Origin: Firmicutes bacterium HGW-Firmicutes-16
GTDB lineage: Bacteria; Bacillota; Clostridia; Oscillospirales; Oscillospiraceae
Length of the DNA stretch: 64,000 bases
Assembly (NCBI GenBank): GCA_002841545.1
Contig: PGZZ01000007.1
Span: 124,001 to 188,000, forward strand
Direction of reading: 5' to 3'
The translations under genes were made by a program, and so were the position numbers. Shown in pieces: positions 36,675-44,793 of the stretch (position 1 is its first letter; every line of letters begins with the position of its first letter). A model generated the notes under the pieces. The model saw nothing but the letters and a program-made list of their open reading frames with translations. It made no database searches and had not been told where the DNA came from.

Positions 36675-38918
36675 TTATGAAATCTTCTCTATACGGCAGG
36701 GCACGCGTCGGTGCATCGGCGTGAAGAATTCGTCGCTGTCAGTGCTTGAAACCAGTTCGTTGACGTTCACACCGTATTTTACTCCGTCATAAATTAGCCC
36801 TCGGCCGTGACGGACATAGACGCAGCCCTCGGCGGTGTATTTGCTTATCTCGACATTAATCTCTGCGCCGGAGACCTTGGTAACGATTTTTACCTTTTCG
36901 CCGTTTTCTATACCCAATCTGGTTGCGTCCTTCTCATTCATCAGCATCGCGTCGGCATCTCTGCCCTTGTTCCATTCTGGATTACGCAGGCTGGTGTTCG
37001 CAACAGTCTCATGGTGCAGGCCGGAATGAAGTATCATCGGGTATTCTGTCGGCATTTTCAGCCTTTCAAGCTCGTTTTCAATAGTCGCAGACTTTAGCTG
37101 TTCGTCAAGCTCTTCAATCCTCATAGCCAGCTTTTTATCCTCATGCTTTATAAGACTGAAATTGTCGCGGGTATAGCGCGCAAGTATCATCCCTTCGGGA
37201 TGCTTCAAAATGTCGTCAAAGAGCGCCTCTGTGATCGTCAGGTCGTCGTCCGGATAGCCGAGTGCCGAGGCACCCTTCTTAACCGCCTTGCTGGCGCCCA
37301 TAAGCACGCCGACTATCAGAGCCTTGTTTACGGAACCGAGTACAGGGGAGAGTGTCTCCGCAAGGATAACAGGAAGTATCTTCGCATACTGCAAGTTCTC
37401 TTGAATGAACATCATAAGCTCCATGCTGTAAGCCGTGATGCCGTCTTTGCCGGCTTCGTAGAGAGACTGCGGGAGCTCAGGCATAAAGCCCATTTCTTTT
37501 GTCAGCGCCAGCATGATTGCAGAACCTTCCTTCGATTCGTCACTGAGCGGCTCGAGCACCGGCTGACGAAGCTGGAAGTAGAGCTCCGGATATGAATAAT
37601 TAAAGCAGGTAGTGTCGTAAGCCTCCATATAACTGAGGGAAGGTAGGACATATTCGCAAAGACGCGCGGTTTCGTTGTATACGACGTCGATGCAGACAGA
37701 AAGCTCCAGAGCTGAAAAAGCCTTTTCATATGCCAGCGTGTCAGGATAGGAGCGCAGAGGGTTGCAGCCGCTGACGATAAGCGACCGTATATGGTCGGGG
37801 TTGTCGTCCAGAACCTCGTCGGGGAAAATCGCAGGCGGAAACGCACCACAGACGGGGAACATTTTGTGCTTGGCCGTGCGCCAAGTTTTTGGCTCGCGCT
37901 CGTCGGAGTTGCCGCCCATGGGATAGAGCATGGCGGGGATTATCTGTCCTCCCTCGACGCAGATACGGCCGGTGATTACTCGCATAACGTGGAGCATATA
38001 GCTGTTTATTGTGGAGTTGCGGTTCATGTAAATACCCAAATCCTGATGAATGCAGGACTTGGTTTTCGCTATCAGACGAGCCACCTCGACCACAGCGTCG
38101 TAGTCGAGTCCGCAGACCTCAGTAACCGCACGCTTTGCGTCGAACCCTTCAAACAGCGGAGCTACCTCTTCCCAGCCGCTGACGTGCTCTTCGGTGAAAT
38201 CCTTGTCGTCCCAACCGTTGTCAAGGATGATGCGTATCATCGCCTTAAGTAGCATCGTGTCTGTGCCCGGCCTCAGCTTGAGATGTATGTTAGCATGCTC
38301 CACAGTTTCGGAAACGCGGGGGTCAATGATAATGAACTTTTTATCGGGGTTCTTCTGCAGCTCAAGTATCAGCTCGCGAGCACGCGGCTCCTGATTGCTC
38401 ATCCAGCCATTCCAGCCCCAACCGACGACCGTGTCAGCATTGTGGACATCGCACATGAAGGGCGTGCCCTGTTTGCCCTGTATGCGCCCATCGACCCAGT
38501 AGATATTCGAAAATTCTTGTGCCAACGAGGAATAGTAGTTGCGCGAACCGAGGAAACCCATCAGCCGCTGGCCCATTACGATTTCCATCTGTCCGCCGAT
38601 GGCGCCGCCACCCATATAGGCGAGAGCCTTGCTGCCATGCGCATCCTTAATTGCAAGGAGCTTTGCCGATATTTCTTTGATCGCTTGATCCCATGAGATG
38701 CGCTCGTGATGGTCTCCAACTCTCTTCATCGGGTGCTCAAGGCGGTCGGCATTATGCACGTAATTAGCTATGCTCAGGCCTTTGCGGCAGCAGTAGCCCT
38801 TTGAGCGCGGATTGTCCTTGTCGCCTCTTACCTTAATTATGCGGTTATCCTCGACTTCCATTTCAAGACCGCAGTTCTGCGCGCAAAGCACGCAGCCACT
38901 TTTTTTCCATTCACCCAT
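36675..38918 (-). CDS. Molybdopterin-dependent oxidoreductase, catalytic subunit
   Basis: About 747 aa. N-terminal [4Fe-4S] site (CVLCAQNCGLEMEV with the fourth Cys in GYCCRKG), then the bis-MGD domains (ISWDQAIKEISAKLL; GGQIIPAMLYPMGGNSDE) and the C-terminal molydopterin dinucleotide-binding domain (PMILHSGLHHETVANTSLRNPEWN). Belongs to the DMSO reductase/formate dehydrogenase superfamily; substrate not recognised. No twin-arginine signal, so cytoplasmic, and no iron-sulfur or membrane partner alongside. AAGGAG lies nine bases before ATG 38918. Divergent from a TetR gene that probably controls it. Confidence 0.88.
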   Translation of the reverse strand: MGEWKKSGCVLCAQNCGLEMEVEDNRIIKVRGDKDNPRSKGYCCRKGLSIANYVHNADRLEHPMKRVGDHHERISWDQAIKEISAKLLAIKDAHGSKALAYMGGGAIGGQMEIVMGQRLMGFLGSRNYYSSLAQEFSNIYWVDGRIQGKQGTPFMCDVHNADTVVGWGWNGWMSNQEPRARELILELQKNPDKKFIIIDPRVSETVEHANIHLKLRPGTDTMLLKAMIRIILDNGWDDKDFTEEHVSGWEEVAPLFEGFDAKRAVTEVCGLDYDAVVEVARLIAKTKSCIHQDLGIYMNRNSTINSYMLHVMRVITGRICVEGGQIIPAMLYPMGGNSDEREPKTWRTAKHKMFPVCGAFPPAIFPDEVLDDNPDHIRSLIVSGCNPLRSYPDTLAYEKAFSALELSVCIDVVYNETARLCEYVLPSLSYMEAYDTTCFNYSYPELYFQLRQPVLEPLSDESKEGSAIMLALTKEMGFMPELPQSLYEAGKDGITAYSMELMMFIQENLQYAKILPVILAETLSPVLGSVNKALIVGVLMGASKAVKKGASALGYPDDDLTITEALFDDILKHPEGMILARYTRDNFSLIKHEDKKLAMRIEELDEQLKSATIENELERLKMPTEYPMILHSGLHHETVANTSLRNPEWNKGRDADAMLMNEKDATRLGIENGEKVKIVTKVSGAEINVEISKYTAEGCVYVRHGRGLIYDGVKYGVNVNELVSSTDSDEFFTPMHRRVPCRIEKIS

Positions 38919-39042
38919 TGCCACCGTCTCCTTCGCTGATTTGATTTTCTTTCATAGCTTCCTGCCTTAGATTTCATACGTCTGTACGGTAATATAATGT
39001 TGACAAACTTCTCCGCCTTGTATATCCTTGAGGGTAGAAAAA

Positions 39043-39067
39043 GTTTGTTGAATCACATTCAACGAAC
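39043..39067. promoter_or_regulatory. Palindromic operator between oxidoreductase and TetR
   Basis: 25-bp near-perfect palindrome, GTTTGTTGAAT, three bases, ATTCAACGAAC, with one mismatch in eleven pairs. Located 124 bases upstream of the oxidoreductase and 86 before the tetR ATG, the expected place for a TetR dimer. Confidence 0.65.
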
Positions 39068-39153
39068 TAGTTTGTTTATATCAGTATCATCATCAGAAGT
39101 CAATAAGGTGCAGCTTTATTTGGCATAGTACATAATTCAGGTGGGAAAAGTAT

Positions 39154-39804
39154 ATGTATAATAATGATAATAAAAAAATCTCCCGTAAAGAGCAGGCGCT
39201 CCAGACAAGGCGAAAGTTATTTAACGCGGGTATCAGGCTCTTCGGTGCTGGAGACATCGACGATGTGCGTATTAAGGATATCTGCGATGAGGCGGGTGTT
39301 TCCGTTGGTATATTCTACCATTATTTTTCTTCAAAAGAAGATCTCATGATGGAAGCTTACCGCTTTTTCGACGAGGAGATAGTATCCCGGGCTCGCAGAA
39401 AGGTCTACAGTTCAAATCTAGAGGCGCTATATTTCATAATCGGCTATCAGTGCGGGAATTACGATGGACTTTTTGACAGAGAAGCAGACGCACAGATACT
39501 TGAGATCATGTTCCATTATGAGGCAGGAGAACTGCTTTTATGGCGTCATGTGCTGAGAATCCAGCTAAAGCTGGGGGGCATAAGCGTAATAGAGAGCGAT
39601 CGCCCAATGAACGTATACATCCATGAGCTGATTAAATGCGCGCTTTGTTCCGGGGAGCTGGTAATCGATCGACCTGCTGAGGAAATAACGGAGACTGTCC
39701 TGCGCATCAGCCGCGGGGTAATGTTCGATTGGGCAGTCCGCGGCGGCTCATACAAGGCGTACGAATATGCCTTGAGAGATGTTAAGGGTTATCTGGAGAC
39801 CTAA
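39154..39804 (+). CDS. TetR-family transcriptional regulator
   Basis: 216 aa. TetR_N DNA-binding domain: ALQTRRKLFNAGIRLFGAGDIDDVRIKDICDEAGVSVGIFYHYFSSKEDLM (13-65). The C-terminal ligand-binding domain is not assignable. GGTGGGAAAAG upstream of ATG. Divergent to the molybdopterin enzyme with a shared palindrome, so local repression is likely. Confidence 0.9.
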   Translation: MYNNDNKKISRKEQALQTRRKLFNAGIRLFGAGDIDDVRIKDICDEAGVSVGIFYHYFSSKEDLMMEAYRFFDEEIVSRARRKVYSSNLEALYFIIGYQCGNYDGLFDREADAQILEIMFHYEAGELLLWRHVLRIQLKLGGISVIESDRPMNVYIHELIKCALCSGELVIDRPAEEITETVLRISRGVMFDWAVRGGSYKAYEYALRDVKGYLET

Positions 39805-39919
39805 AAATCCTGAAGCACAAAACAAATGCTATAAGCGCGAAATATAATACCTTCTTATATTTTTAGACTTAAAATATTTTCAAATTGCATATTTTTACCC
39901 CCCAGACTCAACAGCGTCT

Positions 39920-40020
39920 TCAAGGGCTTTTAGCTTTCGGACATACAAATAAGGACTTAACCATTGTATCAACAGTTAAGTCCTTATTTGTCTAATGTTA
40001 CGACTGTTGATACAGTCGAG
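39920..40020. repeat. Dispersed hairpin repeat, copy 1
   Basis: About 100 bases, related to 46610-46725 and 54966-55050. Core: TTCGGACA-ACAAATAAGGACT, a central stem (GGACTTAAC / GTTAAGTCC) and ATTTGTCTAATG, then an outer repeat of ACTGTTGATACA, itself the inverse of TGTATCAACAGT. Compared with copies 2 and 3 the stem bases changed in compensatory pairs (TTAAC/GTTAA versus TCGAC/GTCAA). Confidence 0.75.
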
Positions 40021-40270
40021 CTGTTGCCTTGGAGTTCTATTGTGCCACTCAATTCCTCAAGCTTCGCGTCATCGTAAAATGTCCAGTTTTCATCCAATTC
40101 ACAGGCAATTCCAAGAAACGAATTTGTATAGACTCCACCGTTTGCAAAACCTACCTAAAATTTGCTTTCTTCCGTGTCTGGCTTCTGAGAAACATGCTTA
40201 ACAAGCCGCAGAGCATCAGCATTGAAAAAACTCCGGCAATTACTTTTTTTGTTTCATTTAACTTTCCTGC
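39984..40270 (-). pseudogene. Degenerate lipoprotein-like gene
   Basis: On the minus strand an AGGAAAG site precedes ATGAAACAAAAAAAGTAATT; with one base adjusted in the A-run it reads MKQKKVIAGVFSMLMLCGLL, a signal-peptide-like start. It breaks down, then another frame gives FANGGVYTNSFLGIACELDENWTFYDDAKLEELSG and ends STVSTVVTLDK with stop at 39984 inside the repeat. The NSFLGI-LD-NWTFY pattern is one I know from clostridial hypothetical lipoproteins. Alternatively a 52-aa ORF from ATG 40309 to 40151 covers the first part. Confidence 0.45.
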
Positions 40271-40295
40271 TTCTTCATCAATTGGCAAATCCGAT

Positions 40296-41102
40296 TCAGG
40301 TAGCTTCATTTTGTGCCCGATTTTTCATCCAAACATATACAATAGCAGCCGTAAAAAGCACAAGGCAAATACTTATGGCGATTATAATACCGGGGTATTG
40401 GCTTGAAAATCCGGAAGTGGATGTATGCTTGATTAGTATTCCGGTATATGCCCAAACCAGAACAAGACCATAAGCGGTACTCTTAAATCTAAGTAATGTT
40501 GCCACACAGATCAGTGCACCTATAGCCAGGATTATGATTGTCCAGATGACCTCAGATAATCCAAAACCAGACCATCCTAAACTTACGAGCAACACGGTAG
40601 CGTTTGCAATTGTTGCCACTGTAATCCAACCGAAATAGACGGCAAATGGCAGTCGAATTAGCAGTTTTTCCTTCGGCGAAAGTCCCTGCTTATCTATGAT
40701 CACTGAGATGTCAATCAGGCAGATAAGTAGGAATACCATCAATACCATTGATAAAGGAATTATTTTATAATGCCATGAAAATATCCATGCTGCGTTTATT
40801 AAAGAAGAAATCGAAAATACAATACCCGTTTTGCGAAGAAGATCTACATTGACATGATTCTCTTTCCCCTGAAATAAGCCCAACAGATATAGCGTGTACA
40901 CTGTAAGCAGCAGATAAATTAGGCCCCAGATTGAAAACGTTATTCCAGCGGGTGCAAACAGGTTCGGGAAGGAATCAGAGACCTCTCCTGGGGTTAACCC
41001 GTTTAGCGGGAGCAACGCCGAGAGGGCATTGACGGTAACCATGATAATGAATGTTACAACAGCAATTAACTTTAGCGGAATGTACACATTTTTCTTTTTC
41101 AT
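40296..41102 (-). CDS. TspO/MBR-related integral membrane protein
   Basis: 268 aa with seven or eight hydrophobic segments. PNLFAPAGITFSIWGLIYLLL near 45-66 is the motif shared by long tryptophan-rich sensory protein (TspO/MBR)-like proteins; RLPFAVYFGWITVATIANAT follows. Longer than classical TspO (about 160 aa). Ligand unknown; TspO relatives bind porphyrins or similar. GGAGAG lies before the ATG. Confidence 0.7.
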   Translation of the reverse strand: MKKKNVYIPLKLIAVVTFIIMVTVNALSALLPLNGLTPGEVSDSFPNLFAPAGITFSIWGLIYLLLTVYTLYLLGLFQGKENHVNVDLLRKTGIVFSISSLINAAWIFSWHYKIIPLSMVLMVFLLICLIDISVIIDKQGLSPKEKLLIRLPFAVYFGWITVATIANATVLLVSLGWSGFGLSEVIWTIIILAIGALICVATLLRFKSTAYGLVLVWAYTGILIKHTSTSGFSSQYPGIIIAISICLVLFTAAIVYVWMKNRAQNEAT

Positions 41103-41279
41103 AATACACTCTCCTTTTTTTTAATAACAATACTCGTTTATCCAACATTGCTATGAAAAGCTTGTCCTTGCTAACAAAAAATGCACAATGAGTACTAATT
41201 AAAATTTTGTAGAACTTCTTATGGATTATGTTCGGAATAGGCTCCGAGCTTGCACCTTCAGGTAAGAATGTAGACTAAG

Positions 41280-41723
41280 TTATAGAGCCTTACTCATATA
41301 AACCATATCCACTAATTGAATACCGTTATCAAACATTGGGTGGTCATAATTGTCTATGAAAAAGTCCTTAACCCTATACGAAATCCTAAAACCGTTTTTT
41401 TCGTAAAACCGTAATATCCATGGGCTGTCCCCTGTTCCCACAATCATAGTCGTATACTTGCTTTTGTAATGTGAAAAAATATGATGCAAAAGTTTGCTGC
41501 CATACCCATTACCATGCCATTTTTCATAAGTGGCTATGTTTTTTAGCTCACATACATCATCACTTTCCCGTGTAACTACGCACACGCTTTTCAAGTCGCT
41601 ATCATATAAGGCAAAAAGATCCCCTCGCTCTAAATATTTGTCTATCATGGATTCTTGTTCATCAGCTAACAAGAGTAGATCCATGAACTGCTTTTTGTTT
41701 TCGCAAATACTTTTTATCTCCAA
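41280..41723 (-). CDS. GNAT N-acetyltransferase
   Basis: 147 aa. Acetyl-CoA-binding pattern ATYEKWHGNGYGSKLLHHIFSHY near 68-90 and FYEKNGFRISYRVKDFF near 108-125. Substrate unknown. Own promoter likely at about 42.02-42.05 kb. Confidence 0.82.
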   Translation of the reverse strand: MEIKSICENKKQFMDLLLLADEQESMIDKYLERGDLFALYDSDLKSVCVVTRESDDVCELKNIATYEKWHGNGYGSKLLHHIFSHYKSKYTTMIVGTGDSPWILRFYEKNGFRISYRVKDFFIDNYDHPMFDNGIQLVDMVYMSKAL

Positions 41724-42018
41724 AATGCACCATCCAATCTTTTGCTTTTAGTTATCGCATCATTTATATATATACTTAGGACTTAGGACTTGGTACTCAT
41801 TATCAACACTGTGAAAAGCTGGATAATGGGAAGCTCGTGGTTCCTGAAGATTCGATGCATGCTACTCAAAATGAGAATTAGAACTACACGCAAAAGAACC
41901 CACTCGGCCAAAAGACAAAGCGGGCCCTCAAATCTCACACTCTGCCTACATTATGAAAAAAACGGCGGTATTGCATGTTTACTATGTAATAATTAAATAG
42001 TAAAAATTAATATGGTTA

Positions 42019-42047
42019 ATTATACCAACAAATTGTTGAAATAACAA
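42019..42047 (-). promoter_or_regulatory. Extended -10 promoter upstream of GNAT gene
   Basis: Minus strand TTGTTA, 17 bases, TATAAT preceded by TGG (extended -10). The same TGGTATAATTAACCAT core recurs at 44482, there before the coiled-coil gene. Confidence 0.5.
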
Positions 42048-42210
42048 GAACATCTATTGGCGTGTTAATGTCAAAATAGAAAATTGGCGGAAGCCGATGC
42101 CTCTGACCATCTTCCATCGAATCTACTTCCTTCGCTTTGAGAACTCTCGTCTATATAGATGCAGAAAGTCCCGAATTGGGGTCAAGATTACTCATTTTGT
42201 AATAAAACTA

Positions 42211-42237
42211 CCTGTGCGGTAAATGAACCCGCACAGG
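42211..42237. other. Perfect 9-bp hairpin
   Basis: CCTGTGCGG, nine bases, CCGCACAGG. No T-run on either side, so not an ordinary terminator. Lies in the otherwise empty region upstream of the promoter. Confidence 0.45.
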
Positions 42238-42364
42238 CTGGTAGCACGTATGTAATATTGCATGGAATCAATGATCGATCATATCGTACCGATAGATTAG
42301 ACGCAGTATCTGAGATAAAAAGATATCTGGGTATTGCTTTCGCTATTGGGTAAGCTCAATTATC

Positions 42365-42847
42365 TCAATTGCCTGAATTTGACGCGGCAGCCATAACACA
42401 ATCTATAGCAAGCACAACCGAAAGAGCTACGATTTCATCATCTTTATCCGCAATGTCTAGTTCATAGCAATCGCCCCATGTCATCCACGCCTTATGAATT
42501 GTAACAATTGCCCGATTATTCTGCAGGACCCCATAGTCATGCGCCCAAAAATCGCCGCTTATTTCCCAGCCGAGCCCTTCAATGCTATATTTAGGGCGCA
42601 GAAAAGTCAGCTCCTTTACGATTTCTGCTATTTGCCGTCCGTCTATAAAAACAAAATAGCGAGGCATGAAGCTAAACACCTTTTGCTGTATAAACGCACG
42701 CTCAACGCTGCCCATATCGAAGACGTGTAGCTTCTTTCCAAAAGAGAACAACTCACCCTCAACGTAATATTTATCCAGTCCGTTTTCGTCTTTAACTGTG
42801 AAACGATCGACCCAAGAAAAAATTTTTTGCTTAATATATAGCTTCAT
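42365..42847 (-). CDS. LURP-one-related (YxjI-like) protein
   Basis: 160 aa. Matches the LURP1/scramblase-like fold pattern: MKLYIKQKIFSWVDRFTVKDENG, YYVEGELFSFGKKLHVFDM, KVFSFMPRYFVFIDGRQIAEIVKEL and DYGVLQNNRAIVTIHKAW. Small cytoplasmic beta-barrel-like protein of unknown role. AAAGGATGTGA precedes the ATG, with a TATAAT at about 42869-42874. First of three minus-strand small genes in this block together with DUF2500 and a coiled-coil protein. Confidence 0.82.
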   Translation of the reverse strand: MKLYIKQKIFSWVDRFTVKDENGLDKYYVEGELFSFGKKLHVFDMGSVERAFIQQKVFSFMPRYFVFIDGRQIAEIVKELTFLRPKYSIEGLGWEISGDFWAHDYGVLQNNRAIVTIHKAWMTWGDCYELDIADKDDEIVALSVVLAIDCVMAAASNSGN

Positions 42848-42895
42848 TGCTAGTCACATCCTTTGGCATCATTATACTATTAATATTTTGCCTGC

Positions 42896-43306
42896 TTAAT
42901 TTCTGTTGCGTTCAAAGCCCAAATAACGTGTACCTTGGAAGGTCAGCCTTCCAATATCATTTTCAGCAAACATTCCATACTCAGTATCGCGTATTTCAAA
43001 TTCCAAACGGTCACCGCTGGTCACTTCAAATGTAGCATAATATGTAGTTGATGATGACATGTGCTGCATATTGTCAGTTCCTGTATTGTTACAATATCGC
43101 TGCACATCTGTTCGTTTCGTTACTATTCTCGCATCAACCGTAAGAACGGGCGATTCGTTATTTCGCTTCCACTGTTTTGCGCCCTGTATCGAACGCACAA
43201 TAATAGTGCCAAATACAAAGACAAACCCAATAATTACTATTACAGGGATAATACTAAACATCATGCCGCCAAATCCGTCAAAAGGTGAATACCCCATATT
43301 TTTCAT
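42896..43306 (-). CDS. DUF2500 membrane protein
   Basis: 136 aa. One N-terminal membrane segment (about 14-36: IIPVIVIIGFVFVFGTIIV), then the DUF2500 domain (VLTVDARIVTKRTDV, TYYATFEVTSGDRLEFEI). Function unknown; likely faces the extracytoplasmic side or the cytoplasm as a single-pass protein. GGAGG precedes the ATG. Confidence 0.85.
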   Translation of the reverse strand: MKNMGYSPFDGFGGMMFSIIPVIVIIGFVFVFGTIIVRSIQGAKQWKRNNESPVLTVDARIVTKRTDVQRYCNNTGTDNMQHMSSSTTYYATFEVTSGDRLEFEIRDTEYGMFAENDIGRLTFQGTRYLGFERNRN

Positions 43307-43390
43307 TCCTCCGGTTTAATAAACAATCAGACTTTACTTTCTTATCACAGTTTGTGGACACTACGCAATCGCTCAAACTGCCGCGCCTGT

Positions 43391-44329
43391 TTAGGCGCGC
43401 GTTATAAGCGAATTAATTTCTGTTTCTAAGCTATTGATTCTGTTTTCATCGTTAGCCAGCATATCTTTCAGCTTGCTGATAACACTTTCCACCTGAATCT
43501 TTACGGTTAAAACACTTTCCCATGATCTATTAATCTTTGTCTGCATATTCCAGTCGGCAAATATCCCATCGAAAAAGAAATCTGCAAATTTAGAGAAGCC
43601 ATCAATATGTATACCAATATCTGAGCTGATTTTTACATCGGCAAGCTCCGTTTTAAACTCCATAATCAGTCTTTGAGTGTTTTCAATTTCATATTTAGCG
43701 TTATCTATGTTTGAATGCTTTGCTAAATCAGAGATCAGCCCTCCACCCAGCATATCCCACGTTCCCCAGCCAGCCGCACTATCCAAACTACAAAGCACGC
43801 TGTTAAGACTTGAAAGAACGTTATTTCCGGCGATGATTGCTTCTCGAGTTTCCTTAACTTTGATTTTAGACGAACCGATTTCTTCTGTAAGCTCCATTAT
43901 TTTCTGTGCTGTTTCTGCGTTGTCACGCATTAACAGCTCTTTCTTTTGCTCGAAAAAACTATCATATTCCGATTGGCAATTTACATATTTCGAGCGTTCC
44001 GCATATAGATTTGAAATCTTATGTTCAATATCTTCGACATCCCTTAACGCCTGATCATATTTAAGTTTAGCGGCTAGCGCCTCGGCATTCTCCTTCTGGA
44101 TATGCTTGTCTAAACTCCCCAATATTGAAAACAAAACGGATGAAATACTTCTGTTTTTCAGTTTTTCAACATCCAAGTTTTCCTTTTCCAGAGCTTTCTT
44201 CAGCTCGTGCTCCTTTTGTTCGAGTGGGCCAAGTTCGGCTTCAAGCTGACTTATCATGGAATAAATCTTATGCAGGCGAGCAATTCCCTGCCTTGCAAGC
44301 TCCAGTTTCTCATTAATTTCAGTGTACAT
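43391..44329 (-). CDS. Coiled-coil protein of unknown function
   Basis: 312 aa, not recognised. Mostly predicted helix: a coiled coil from about 20-160 (LEAELGPLEQKEHELKKALEKEN, KNRSISSVLFSILGSLDKHIQKEN), then a Gly-rich turn (SAAGWGTWDMLGGGLISDLAKHSNID) around 195-220, then helices to the end. The central glycine-rich part after a coiled coil is reminiscent of bacterial proteins that bundle or bind membranes, but no family is assigned. Own promoter at 44482. No signal peptide. Confidence 0.7.
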   Translation of the reverse strand: MYTEINEKLELARQGIARLHKIYSMISQLEAELGPLEQKEHELKKALEKENLDVEKLKNRSISSVLFSILGSLDKHIQKENAEALAAKLKYDQALRDVEDIEHKISNLYAERSKYVNCQSEYDSFFEQKKELLMRDNAETAQKIMELTEEIGSSKIKVKETREAIIAGNNVLSSLNSVLCSLDSAAGWGTWDMLGGGLISDLAKHSNIDNAKYEIENTQRLIMEFKTELADVKISSDIGIHIDGFSKFADFFFDGIFADWNMQTKINRSWESVLTVKIQVESVISKLKDMLANDENRINSLETEINSLITRA

Positions 44330-44481
44330 TTCTATCCTCCAAACTTATGCTTTTGTTCAGATTACCGCATTACTATACCAGACACTTTCAGATACATCGT
44401 TGAAAATCATCTTGTTTAACCTGTAGCATACTTTGAAAGCTGAGTAGTAATGTTGCGAGATAGTAATATATTTTATGGTTA

Positions 44482-44510
44482 ATTATACCATTATTTTATC
44501 AATATTACAA
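44482..44510 (-). promoter_or_regulatory. Extended -10 promoter of the coiled-coil gene
   Basis: Minus strand TTGTAA, 17 bases, TATAAT preceded by TGG; same core as at 42019. Confidence 0.55.
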
Positions 44511-44612
44511 TAACAATAGCAACAGTCACGTCCTCATATGTGTATAGACCCTATGCAAGTTTCAGGAAAGAGTGCATTATCAGCATATTGTATTGGCTAA
44601 TTTTTACGCAAA

Positions 44613-44660
44613 GCAATAAACCGGCCAACCCTTTCGAGCTGGCCGGTTTGTTGCTTTTTC
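44613..44660. terminator. Terminator between coiled-coil and SSS genes
   Basis: Long stem AAACCGGCCA/TGGCCGGTTT extended by GCAA/TTGC with one bulge each side, then T5 on the plus strand. Also plausible for the SSS gene in the minus direction. Confidence 0.7.
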
Positions 44661-44793
44661 TGTCGCGCATTTCTGCAACGCGCCCTTTTTTATGAGGAAA
44701 AAGCAAGCATAATGCTGTGCGATTTTAGTTAAATCTTTTGGCGTATCGTCACAGGAATAATGCTTAATTTGCATGTCTAAGCTTTTTAATTTG

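Larger units (their letters stand above)
41724..42364. other. 640-base intergenic stretch, largely unexplained
   Basis: Contains a small tandem of ACTTAGG (around 41776-41793), the promoter at 42019, and the hairpin at 42211. A 64-codon frame at 42159-42353 has no ribosome binding site and no family resemblance. No other structure recognised. Confidence 0.4.
44330..44793. other. Intergenic region with promoter and terminator
   Basis: Between the coiled-coil and SSS genes. Holds the promoter at 44482 and the hairpin at 44613; the remaining sequence shows no coding pattern. Confidence 0.5.

Noticed and set aside
42159-42353. 64-codon plus-strand ORF
   Set aside because: No ribosome binding site, covers a hairpin, no family pattern.
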